A stretch of 47,689 bases of DNA from Helochares maculicollis (lineage: Eukaryota; Arthropoda; Insecta; Coleoptera; Hydrophilidae), in the NCBI GenBank assembly GCA_033557835.1, contig JAWQRO010000228.1, positions 1-47,689 of the forward strand, given 5' to 3'. Shown in pieces: positions 11,677-23,800 of this stretch; positions within the stretch are counted from its first letter, which is position 1, and each line of letters begins with the position of its first letter. Position numbers and translations under genes: made by a program. The notes under the pieces were generated by a model. The model was not told where the DNA came from. It worked only from the letters and a program-made list of their open reading frames with translations, and did no database searches.

Positions 11677-14600
11677 ATATTTCTATTGTTTTAAAACCCT
11701 GAAAGCCTTCGGCAATACAGTTTTTTTATGGCGATCATCTATAAACAGCATGAAGTCGTTTGTGCGTTTGACAGACAGGTGCCGAACCTTCTATAAGGTC
11801 GGAAATTATTTGAAGCTTTTTAACTACCTATTTACTTAGTTTCTACTTCTAAGACTACATTTTGCAATTGTTCAAACAGATCGTTTTAACAAATAACAGG
11901 TTTAATTATAAAGCCAAAAGCTTATCTAGAAAATAATTTTATTAGTAATTAATTTATTGTGTCTTGTTCGCCACGAACTCTTTAAATGGGCTATTTAGAA
12001 CCCTTAATTCAGTGTATTTTCATTACTTTTTGTATTATTGAAGTCAAAGCGTTCTGCTATTTCTTTTTGGGCTTTAGAAGGCATGCACCTAGCGCAAAAT
12101 GCTGAATATGCTTAACTTAGTCTCACGATTTGAATATTTTTGTGCCATATTTTCATATAGCTTGGCTAATTACAACGCGATAGGAAAAAATATGCATATT
12201 GTTATAAGTTAATCATAAGATCTATAATTATTATTGCTTAGCTGACATCCAAACACAACTAGTTTGCTAATATGCACTTAATTTACAATGTATTCCGAAA
12301 ATGAAACGCTACTCCTACGTCCACCTAGCGGAGTTTTCCTGTACTTTTTCAGTAGGTTTATCTAAAAGGACAGAACCCTTGTTAACGATTCTGTACAGGC
12401 AGCTCCAAGATTTTATAAAATATACGTGCAATTCGTTTCCATTCAAATTGGCAAAATAGCTTATTATTAAAAGACATTTGTGTCAGTTTTGCTGACTAAT
12501 ATTTATAACTAATCGTTTAGAACTATTACATAATACTCAATATACTTAAATAATACAAAGCATTTATGATATTTACTGCTTAAACAAATAATTAGTTTAC
12601 ATAAGCTAGTATTAGCGTATTTTGAATTATCATAAAATATGCACCTGGGAAAATACGTATCAAAAATATTGCATCCTAACCGTTGAACAGTTGTTTTATC
12701 TACAGAAATGTATTTATTATCCATTACATTATTAAGCCTCCATAATTCCTTAGTACTTATTTTTGATTATATCTTATCAAACGAAGCCGTATGGTGCACT
12801 TCGTTTTATGCGATAACTAATTTTAAACGAAATAGAGATTAGGCCATAGAATTAAAAAAGAAAAACAACTCTTGTTTTTCAAAATAGAAACCCTCGCATC
12901 AAGTAATATGGTCTGTAAAAATACTTCCTAGTTATTTGCAATTATTTACATATTACATGTATTTCAATGAAAGTGGAATGTTGAATATCAACTTACATAA
13001 ATTTAACTAACAAACCTGTTCAGAATGCGTAAATATTTAAATATTTAGTGGTATAGAAGTTGTGTGACATAATTCAGCAAAATTACGCTTGTTAAGTACC
13101 TTAATAGTTATAATTGCAGTGTAAACAGTGCGATTAAATTAATAATTTCTTCTGCTGGTCTAAATACTTGAGAAATGTGAGTATTACATTTTTAATAATT
13201 TGCTTTTTGTAAGTACACGTTTCATACGGACGTCCTTGAAGTAAAGAGCTATAATTTTTAGAATTCCTAAGATTTCAGTGTATTTCCTAAAATAAATCTC
13301 TAGGAAACGCGTAATAAATCATACCCTGCTTCAATAATAATGATGAAATATGTGTTTAAGAAAGGCTCAGTGTCAAGTATGTCATTTATCAAATGCTAAA
13401 GTTGCCCGAAACTAAATCAAAAATATATGGTCAACATGAAACTAACGAAACAACTTGTTGAGGGTAAGTCCAGGAGAGAATGCGCGATAGACGGAAATTT
13501 AGCGGTTCGGAAAAACGATCAAGATATGGAAGGCTCGAAGCATCACAGAGTAGTAGCATTTCTACGTGCCATGATAACTACACGCCTCTCTCGTCGCGAT
13601 TCGCGATGACATGTGGAATGCTTTGACACAAACGATCGGGTATATTTGCGGAGCTAGGCAACATAAGCGTAAGTATTATTTTAATTATTGGAGGGGGACC
13701 AATTCTCTACTTGACGAATTTTCTCACCTCGCTTATGCGATATAAAACTTGCATGTGACACAACTTTAGTAAACTACAAATTTTCGTTAGCATTAATAAA
13801 TTCGCGCCTCTTAACTTTTAACCCATTTAATAAAGTTGTTCATTAGTACCATTAGAGCCTGCGTAAGTAGAAACTTGGACTTACCATAGACTTGATACAT
13901 GTGGATAAATCAACATAAACATGTTAAAGAGCGCTATATTGATTAAAAGTGGTTGATTTAACGAGTGAACGTTCACTTTGCCAGATTAAAATTTATAAAA
14001 GTCTTAGAGATTCTTCGGAAACCAACACTAATTGAATTTAAAATTAATTTCCGTTGCCGTAAATCTTCCAATAACTACGCAAAAGAACTAATTCCAGAAT
14101 CCGCTAGCTTCTTAACTAAATTTTCAATGTAAATGAAGTCCTAAGGAAATTGTTTCAATGTAGCTGGAATCGAATTTTCTATTGACCTACAGTAATTCGA
14201 TAAGACGAATAGGTCGTTGTCGGGCAAGGTGTTACCAGCACCAGCTTTTCGAAATTTCCAGATAGAACTTTAGAAATACTGTGCGATACGATTCGTTATA
14301 TAACACAAATGGAATCATATAAGCTTTGTTCTACTATTTCAATTAGTAATAAAATGCTGCTACTGAGCTGTACTGGAAATAAAAATACAATTCATCGTCA
14401 ATATGAGCGCAAAATGAAAGGATATTTAAAATAATTGTTTCACAGCTTTATTCGCAACTGTCATGATTCGCTGCAGAATTTTTTTCAACTAAACAATAAA
14501 CAGACTTGCGTAAAAATAAGGGATATCCGCTTCAAATCGAATCAACAGTAAAACAAAAAGAATCAGCTTCAACTAGAAATTACTTGGAGAGTTCTAAGAG

Positions 14601-17234
14601 CTTTGTCCTGAGCTATTGAAACTTAGCCGGGAGAGTTGGCCAAGAACGTCAATTTGTGATATTAGATCATCTTTCTTTCTATTCGCTTTTATTACAGTAC
14701 ATTCGAAATATCGGCTAAACCTATCAAAAGGTTCCCGGCTGGAGTAATGGAAATAAAGACATTCCAAATATTCGAATAATTTCCAAAACGATCCAGTAAT
14801 TACGATACTTACTAACGACAATTTTTAATCGTGACGCAAACAATTTCTCAAGCAACTTTATAACTGTTTTGAAATAACAAAATGCTGCTACATCAAAGGG
14901 ACATAACAACTTTGAAGTCAAAACTTGGAAAAGCCATTCTTGAATTACAGCAGGGCACAAGCCTGAAATAAATAGCATTTCACCCTACGGAAAGAGGGTC
15001 ATGAATACATTGACATTTCTCTAAGGTGTCAGGCTGAAATTTTGCACCCCTTGAAACGGATGGCACATTTTCAACCTTTCTCCCGTTACTTTTTACTTGT
15101 CTTTCACTTGTCGTCTCGTAGAACTTCCAATAAATGGATTCAACGTACAGCTGTCTAATTGACCAGCCAATCAAAAAATCGAATTGAAAAATGCTTTGAG
15201 CTACTTATTTAAAAACGTATTTGCTAAGTATTTTACCTGGTTATGCTCGTTAAGTCTAACAACATAAAAAAGCGCCAAAGTGTCACAGCAATTCGCTATT
15301 TGTATCATTAGCATAAATCACATGTAAAGTCATAAATAACGTTGCATTTTGTATTGGCTCTTGTATGTCGACGTCGCACCCATAAACTGGGCCATAAAGC
15401 GTCCATATGAAATAATGTGTGTTTGCGTCAAGTGCTTATTGCGTTGGATTTGAAATTGAGTTGAGTTTTACGAGCTAAAAAAATTGAAACTTTTTCTCTC
15501 TTGTGCGTAAGCAATGGATAAATGAGCTCCGTAAACAATCAATCCTGAATTGGCATGAGAAAACGTCAGATCGTGCAACTTATTTCTACAGTAATTGTTC
15601 ATAACGAAACAATTACTTCCCTGAACGTAGAAAGCGTCCACTCTGAATATTTTGAGTGCAGAGTCCTTGTCTCAAGTGACAAAATGTTGCCCAGACTTGA
15701 TTTTAAACCCATCCAAGCAAACTTTAAACTTATGGTTAATTTATGCATCCGGTTTTCTCAGTTTGAAATGAAAAATATTTCGTTTGGTTGGTTGGCCAAG
15801 ACAACCACAGAATACCACCGTTCCATTACGTTTTCAGTCCCTGATTATTATTATATCCTTCAAAGCACAAGTATCGCCAACTGCAATAAAACAAAAATAT
15901 TATGTTCGAGCAGAGTTTAATTGTTTAATTTTCGAAAAATTAATCCGTAGTTTAAATAAAAGGATTAGTAAATGCAATTCAGCAACGAGCTAAGCTTAAT
16001 CGTCTAAATATTAAGGAAGCATTTGCAAGGACCACAGCTTTTCTTGAAACGAAGCGACTTTGGGCTGCTTTTAGTAAACACCTACAAGAATTTGGGAAGT
16101 AGGTTAGAATAACTTATTCTCCGATACTGAACGTACTCTGTGTTCAAACTTTTCCATTGCATTACCATTATTTTATTTTAGAGTTTAGTTCGCAGCACTT
16201 CTCTTAGCTCTTCATTGGTGCATAGCAAAATAAGATTACTTTTCCTCCAAAAACAATTTTCTCCTTCCGTTAAATTCTCCATCGTTTCTTTTTGAAAAAT
16301 TTGCAAGTGATTGCACTGAAAAAAGTATCTATTCGAAGGACATTAGTAACCATCTGTTAGCAAGTCGTCAGTGTTATACGATTTAATCAGAGCGGGGTTC
16401 AAAATCGAATGATAACACGTATGCAACCTAATTACTTCGACGTTATTGCAGTGGCAGAATTTTCATTGTAATTGTAGAGAGAAAACAAGATGCATTCTGC
16501 TTTAACGCAGCTATTCAATTTTTATTTGTTAATGTAACGAAGTACGTACAACTTTTTTGGTTATTGAAAGATGCTTAAAAAATTACACTTTGAATTCTGC
16601 TCTGCCAATACAAAAATTTTGAGTGGTCAGATAAAAGTTTTAATTGAAAACTTTAGGTCTTGAAACTTAAATTGAGTTTGAGTATTGAGCTAAACTTACC
16701 ATATTCTGTATCGAAATATTCACTGCGATTTTAATTATTGAAGAAAATGTAAAAAGCAGTAAAAAACACAACGTTGACGACAATGTCCTGCTTGAACTAA
16801 ACCTAGCTTTTTACAATGATCCTTTCAAATTCTCTTGAGAAAGTTTTGGATAATTGAAATTAAATAAATACAGGAAAAATTAAGCTGAGACGACCCACAT
16901 GATTTTTCCTCCAGCACTTTGTGTATTCCAGTCAACTTCTTCTTGTTTATTTTTTATCCCCGCCATTTCCATATGCCTTACATGCAGAAACTCCCTAATT
17001 TACTTATTATTACTCTTGTCTTGCCGCGACTATTTAACAGACATCCATCTTTGTAGCTACATTATTGTAAATCTTTTGTTACTATTGTTTCCTTTTCCAT
17101 TTCAAAACTTTCTCCTTTATATGGTGACGGTTTTCTTTTCCAGCAAGTTCTCTTATAGATACACCGTACGTTTTTCACTTGCATTTTCCACTCTTAAATA
17201 TTTTATTTATTAGCCACTTTCTATTGTTAATTGT
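11677..17234. other. long non-coding stretch, one doubtful small frame inside
   Basis: AT-rich DNA. Frames of 60-121 codons (for example 15555-15920, plus strand, ATG start) have no recognisable motif or splice context. The only patch that stands out in composition is 13430-13680, listed separately. The pyrimidine-rich stretch at 16895-17215 just upstream of the next mariner resembles no gene I know. Confidence 0.4.
13480..13626 (+). CDS. doubtful 48-codon Ser/Arg-rich frame in a CpG-rich patch
   Basis: An ATG at 13480, just after a CAG that could be a splice acceptor, opens 48 codons starting MRDRRKFSGSEKRSRYGRLE. The middle contains ASQSSSIST and the end reads SSRFAMTCGML. The patch is visibly richer in CpG (TCGTCGCGATTCGCGATG) than anything around it, and AAGCGTAAGT, a good donor motif, follows at about 13670 in another frame. 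It could be a 5' exon of the downstream phosphodiesterase gene, a separate small protein, or chance. The stop comes before any good donor in this frame, which speaks against a simple exon. No function can be assigned. Confidence 0.15.
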   Translation: MRDRRKFSGSEKRSRYGRLEASQSSSISTCHDNYTPLSSRFAMTCGML

Positions 17235-18318
17235 AACAGGTGCGCAAGTTTAAAATGTTTTTATTAAGAAATGGCACATGAAATCTATTGAAGTAACCTT
17301 TGGAACCCAAAGGGCCATTTTTTTGTAAGACTAATCACCAATTAATGATTTTATTGTATAATCAAAAGAAAAAGACATCGCAAAGTCATCGAATTCTTGT
17401 AGAGACTTACGGCTTTCTTGCTCTAACTGTCAAGATTTGCGAACGCTGGTTTCAACGTTTCAAAAGGGGTGATTTCAATGTTATTGACAAAGAACGTGAA
17501 AATCGACCAAAAAAGTTTGAACACAACAACAAACACAACAAATGATGGCCGAGCAGTTGAATGTCAATCGGCAATCCATTTTCGATCGCCTGAGAGCCAT
17601 GGGAAAGATGCAAAAGGTTGGCAAATGGGTACCACACAAACTAAACGAACGCCTGATGGAAAGACGAAAAACTGTGTAAGAAATGCTGCATTTACGCCAC
17701 AAAAGAAAGGGATTTTTACATCGGGTTGTAACTAGCGAGGAAAAGTGGATATATTTTGAGAATCCCAAATGTAAGAAATCGTTGGTAACGTCAGGACAAT
17801 GATCAACATCGAGTACAAAACCGGATCGTTTTGGGAGGAAGACAATGATGTGTGTGTGGTGAGATCAGCAGGGAGTAGTGTACTATGAGCTTCTCAAACC
17901 CAGCGAAACAGTTAATATCGTCCGCTACTGACAACATATGATCAGTTTAAACCACACATTGTTCAAAAACCACCCAGAATGGGGTCGAAGACACGACAAC
18001 GTCGTTCTGCAGCATGACAACGCTCCTACACATTCAGCCAAAGTGGTCAAAGAAATATTCCCCAGACCTGGCGCCTCTTCTCATCAACTGGCTTAGCAAC
18101 ACTTTAAGACTTTCAAGGATGTACAAAAATGGCTTGATGAATGGATATCAATGAAAGTTGAAGCTTTCTTTTGTTTTGGTATCCATAAGTTGCCCGAGAG
18201 ATGGATAAAATGTGTACAAAGCGAGGGCCAATACTTTGATTAAAAATGTTTTTCCTTTGTTCTTGAATAATTGCATCTTTTTCATGAAAAAGACATTTTA
18301 AACTTGCTCCCCTGGTAT
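17235..18318 (+). mobile_element. mauritiana (Mos1)-like mariner, broken transposase
   Basis: The left end CAGGTGCGCAAGTTTAAAAT and a right end with CCCCTGGTA match the copy at 1077. The N-terminal half is well preserved: HRILVETYGFLALTVKICER and WFQRFKRGDFNVIDKERENR lie in one frame near 17390-17510. A frameshift comes next, then the block with LRAMGKM, KVGKWVPHKLNERLMERRK and YFENPK, HDNAPTHSAK and a C-terminus near 18240 with KLPERWIKCVQSEGQYFD. The HPPYSPDLAPSDY block is partly deleted near 18050. Length is about 1.08 kb against about 1.3 kb. Non-functional. Confidence 0.87.
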
Positions 18319-20777
18319 TATTGTTCTCTAGCAAGCATTTATTCTGACTTTTATATATTTATGTGTATTGACCTTTAACACCCATTCTTACCATTCTTCT
18401 GGAAGCGTACGCATTAAAATGTGGTTTATGTCACCATGATCCTATGCTTTTAGCATATGATTTAAGTGCAACATGGTCCATGTTGTGGTTATATACACAG
18501 TTCTATATTTTATCTTGTTACCTTTAAGAACTGGTTCTAAATATATCTTTTTCAAAGACAGTGAGATGTTAAATCTTTGTATATCACAAAATTTTGCTGT
18601 TTGATTTTTAGTCATTAAATTATTTCATGTATTTTTAGACAAATATTTGACTGCTCCTCTAGTTTTTCGCCAACGTTTTCTAAAATATGCCAAAAGGGAC
18701 ACTGTCGTAGGTCTTATAAGCCAATAAGGCTCTTTCACGAAGCTCTAACTCCTTTAACCTTCTAGCAGCGTCAATTTTAAAACAATTACAGACACCTCAT
18801 TTCTAGCTTTTAAGTAAAAATTTTGCACAAATCAAACTAGAAATTATATCACACAGAATGTTGTGAAGCTAATTATCTAGGAATTCAATATTCTATACAA
18901 TTCAGAGTTCAGCTTCTACATAATGGGAAATAATAAGGAAAATCAGTGTGCTCCAAGTATACCAATTTATTTCTATATTTATCAATGAATTTTCATCTTG
19001 CCAATCTCCATCTAGTTAACAAGATTTTTTGTGCCAAAGAAAATAGGCTTGATTTGCCAGAGAATACAATTGAATCAGTAAAGCATGAAATCGCTTGTTG
19101 TAAACGAAAAAATCAGAAAACTATTTATAGCTCGCTATTAGCTAATTATAAGTGGCTTAATTTTTATTTTCTTAAGACGGAAATAAAAATTAACCGAATG
19201 CGCAAGCAAGCAAAACCTACAACGATCATGACAATCTGCTTCTTCCCTGTGACAAATATGGTAAATGCGTAATGTAAACTAACAAACAAATCGTAAGATA
19301 TTCATACGTAAGTATCATACGCAAATTATGACGAATGTTGCTCCTTATTGTGCCTAAGGTAAGGTTTTATCTGCTTAAATAACTCATAACCTCATGAAAC
19401 AAGTAGATACTATTAGCTCAAATCGTTCGGTTGAAATATATTATTACAAGGCTTTCTATATTTAAATAAAAGCAATCGCGTTTCTTGCAACAACGTCGAA
19501 GTTCAAACAACTCCTCCTCAAACTGTCTAGTGTATTTATCAGAAAAATTCGCTTTTTCATCCGCGCAAGATATATCGATATATCGAGTGATACGCTAAGA
19601 AATCATCAGATGTGTTACGGTTTTCTATTTATATGTAAAATACTACTTGCTAAGCTATTAGAGCAGCCCCCTCAAGAGAAAATGAAGTAATTAACTCAAA
19701 GCAACCAGAACCACAACGCAAATGAGAGTTTCGGTTGTCCGCTTTGAGTTTTACAAGGGCAGCTCATAAAAGTTGTACCCGGGGTGATGGAACATGAGTT
19801 TCCATAGTTTCGAACTCCTGTGCTTGTTTGGTGTATAAAAGCCTATGATGTGGCGGTGGTGGTTAAATATATGTGTGTATCCGAAAATGCTCCCGATCTG
19901 ACTTAATAATAGATGCTAAACAGCAAACATCTCATTCACTTACTAATAGGTGTATATTCCAAACCAGTGACGCGACAGAACCATAATTACTTGCCTAGCG
20001 GAGTACTAAATTGCAAATGTTACCATGTTGTCGAAGATTCGTCATGTACACTTCACTGCACATGGTTGGAAATTTCAAAGGGTTTGTTAATTTGATTTCT
20101 GAAATTGTCAACATGAAATTAATGGCGACCATTTCTTAGATTTGATCCCTGCAAAATTACGTCCTTAAAACTAATTATTTTTGCTAAATCAATCGCAAAT
20201 TTGAGTGCTTCGTTTGTCCTTCGTGTGCTGTACAGCTATCGTGATTTAATAAATGTTGCAAAAAGCGACTCATTATTCATAAATGTATTTCTACGTAGTT
20301 TAATTAATCTTTAATGCCATAAAGAGTAGCACGAAATTAATTAGATGGATTTTCCGCATACGTTTTCCTTGGGATACAGTTTCAAACTGTCGCAATTAAG
20401 TAACAAAGGACACTAGATTTATTTAAGGGGCCGTTTGTATAATCCCACAAATTTCACCCTATTCCTGTTCTTACTCGTAGACGTCCAAATTAATAAAGAA
20501 CACGGAAAGCATTTTTTACAGGGGCAATAAAATACACAAACTTTAAGCGCTATAATTCTAATAAAGTCAAATATCAATAGCGGTGTCAACCAATACGTTA
20601 AATGCAAACAATATTACATTATTAAACAATGTCAAGATAAACGCGCGCTATTATCCTCGAAAATATTAGTCAATAAATTATATAAACAATAGTCACGCAG
20701 TGCCTCGTAGAGATAGCACGTATGGTGAATTTTATGCGCCTTTGCTTATGAATTGAATGCTCTGCATTATTTTTCAG
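18319..20777. other. non-coding stretch upstream of the first Pde11 exon seen
   Basis: No gene is recognised. A TATAAAAG motif at 19834-19841 lies within a slightly GC-richer patch, but no initiator-like sequence sits about 31 bases downstream, so I do not call a promoter. Any missing 5' exons of Pde11 may lie here or further upstream. Confidence 0.35.
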
Positions 20778-20840
20778 GAGAACCAGTGATAGCAAGTGGC
20801 TCATCTAATGCGGCTTACACAATGGCTTCTGAAATCTCAG
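20778..20840 (+). CDS. Pde11: Pde11 exon, 63 bp, with possible start codon
   Basis: Flanked by TTATTTTTCAG and a GTTAGT donor. The frame reads EPVIASGSSNAAYTMASEIS, and the final G joins CT of the next exon to give alanine (phase 1 to phase 1). The ATG at 20822 sits in ACAATGG, a favourable context, so translation may begin here in a short isoform. The frame is also open back to the acceptor, so an upstream coding exon ending in phase 1 is equally possible. Confidence 0.75.
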
Positions 20841-23800
20841 GTTAGTCAAAACTCTTACTAATAAAGTGTTTCAGTTTTTCAGCACATTGCAACAGGTGTC
20901 AATTTAAAAATACCCTGCGGTGAGAACGCGTCAAAGTGTCATCATTAGAGGAGGATGTTCCATGTAGAAATGAAGTGGATTTGTGTATTGGTTATTGATA
21001 TATCGCCAAAACAACCTTCTTTATCCTCATTTAGGAGAACTTCAGCAGATGTTTAAGACAAAAAAGAGTGCATAATTTTTCTTTGTATTAAAAATACATC
21101 CACAAGCTGTGTGCACAAACACTGCTGGCTACACGGAGTGTTTGACTGCCAAAACCTATAGCAATAATCAGTTTTTCTACGGTCACATTTGGAAAGTAAG
21201 TGCGCGGAGGGAGCGCATTTATAATAGTCAACCTTGCTGTACTAGCGTAGACGTGCACCTAGAGGAGAAATTATTTCTGGAATAACAGGAAAATTTAATT
21301 CTTGTTTGTCTTTATTATAAATTTAACTTTTAGGTCTATTGTTGTATATTCTCTCTAAAGGCTACTCTTCCCCTTCTGGAATTTAATCTTCTTTTCTCAT
21401 ATCCTTCAGTACCTCTATCTTTCATTTATCTATCTTTCCAAGCAAATATTTTTCAGCTCATAATCTGTCCTTCGCGGCAGTATGTGAATGTAACTCAAAT
21501 ATTCAATCTTTTTTTCGGGTTTCCTTTTGACTACAATATTTATATGGCAGGATGTTTTCTGCCTAAAATTCCAACATACTTGTCACTATATCCATGTGTA
21601 CACCTCTTCATTACTTACATTATCTATCAGAACTCCCAGATATATCTACAGTTTTTTACTTCCTATAAGTATACGAGTTGTCCTTCGTCCACACCATAAA
21701 GTGAGGGTTTTTGTCTCTTTAACTATGTTTTTATTATCTTTTACTTAGCCCTAATCCATTCTACCTTTCTATACAAAGCTGAAGAAGTTCAGCTACACAG
21801 TGCGGCAATTAAATTCCGGGACTTAAGCTATATCTCAGCAACCAGTATCGACATCGGTTTAAATTTTATGTCACATGAAGTTTGTATATATATGAACATA
21901 ACGTAAAACTTTTATTTAAATCGGTTGACTTTTATCATTGTTTTTGATATTCTGTTTATCTGTTAATACATGTCGGAAAACAATAATGGAACAACGTGCT
22001 GTTATTAAATTTTACGCTAAACTTGGCACAGGAGCCACAGAAACGTTCAAAATGATGCAAAAAGTTTTTGGAAGTAAGTGTTTATCACGGTCAAAGACTT
22101 TTGAATGGCACAAGCGATTTTTAGCAGCTAGACTATTACTGGAGTACGACAAATGTGTGGGAAGATTAATAACAATTCCAACAGCAGATTCAATTCAGAT
22201 AGTGCAAGAATTTGGATTCAACGATCGCAATGCGAAACTGAGAATGATGGAAGAGGCGTTAAACATTAGCAAAGAGAATATGACAAATTCTTAAAGAATA
22301 TTTGGGCAAAACAAAAGGTCTGTGCTAATTTTGTTCCGCACACACTAACCCAAAAGCAAAAATTGATAAGACTGGAACATTCCAGTGAGGTTGTACGAGC
22401 TGCAAATAACAGCTCAATCTTCTACCAAATCATTTGTTACGGGTGACGAGGCTTGGTGTTTTCAATATGATCCAAAAACAAAACGTCAAAGTGCCGAATG
22501 GAAGCCAAAATCATCATCTCAATCCAAACAAACATGAAAAGTCCATCAAAAATAAAGACAATGTTCATTGTTTGCTTCGATAGCGAAGGCATCATCCACC
22601 GTGAGTTCGTCCCACAAGGTCAAACAGTTACTGGTGCTTTTTATTTGGGAGTTTTACAACGGTTAATGGAAAGAATTTGTCGAATTTGACCAGAAGATGG
22701 CAATTTCGATGACTAGTGTTTGTTACACGATAATGCACCGAGTTACACATCATTGATTGTTCGCTAATTTTTGACACGAAATTAAGCTTTGAGTCATTCG
22801 CCGTATTCCCCTGATTTAGCACCATGTGACCTCTTTATTTCCAATAATGAAAATAAAGTTGAACGGACGCATTTTTGATGTTATTAAAACCATCCAAACA
22901 CGCATATTAGTGGGAATACCGAAGATTGAGTTTGAGCAAGCAGTTAAATCACTATTGTATCGCTGTAAAAGTGTATTGAAGCAGGAGAGTATTTTGAATA
23001 ATGTAATAAAAATTATTTTGTTTAATTTATATAAATTCAGTCCCGGAATTTAATTGCCGCACTATATACATCCATCGTTTCTTCTCATGCATCACTCGTC
23101 TGTCATGTAGGTCACAACCATCTAACTTACCCAAACCATCTTACTTAGCCAAACCATCTTACTTACACGAAAAAATTTTCCAATAGCTGTCTGATTTTCT
23201 ACATTTGTTATTTTATAGGCCTATCTACTTTTCGCAGGTTTTCTTGATTCATTTTGTTAGTAGCCACGTCTCATTGCTGGGCATCATTGTTGATCCCATA
23301 TTTTTTGTAAAATCTGTTTTTATCTTTTTTATGTCTGTCTTTTCCCTAAAAATATTTCATTGTATTGAAAATCTTCCTACGTGGGGTGTTTTTTACAAAT
23401 ACATCTAGAGAGGTATACTGCTCTACTTGATCATTGTTTTCAAATTTCAATATTCTTACGTGCGCTTATATTAGAAATTGTAACTATTTATCCAATATCG
23501 ATATTTTTATGACACTTCTCTACTTATTCGTCTAGCAATTTAAGGTTATGCTGCAGATTTACTTAAGTATCTGCTTTTACAGCCAAGTTACTCATAAACA
23601 GAACTTATGTCATGACTGCTGGATTTGGTGAACTTGCTATTGAGGCGTCGCTACGATTAAACCGTCCTCGTTTGGATCAACCATGTCACTGAGAAATTTT
23701 TGTTTGATTTCAAAACCAGAAACCAATTCGGCGAGACCTTCTTCTTGCGATAATGTTCTTGTAAAAGATTATTGCACGAAAATATCTTTGATTTAATTTC

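Noticed and set aside
15555..15920. 121-codon plus-strand frame with ATG
   Set aside because: No motif, no splice context, composition like the surrounding DNA, and unremarkable hydrophobicity. Consistent with chance in AT-rich DNA.
16899..17213. 104-codon hydrophobic plus-strand frame
   Set aside because: Pyrimidine-rich DNA gives leucine, serine and phenylalanine runs by default. Nothing supports a membrane protein here.
19834..19841. TATAAAAG as a promoter for a short Pde11 transcript
   Set aside because: No initiator at the proper distance and no recognisable first exon or donor downstream.
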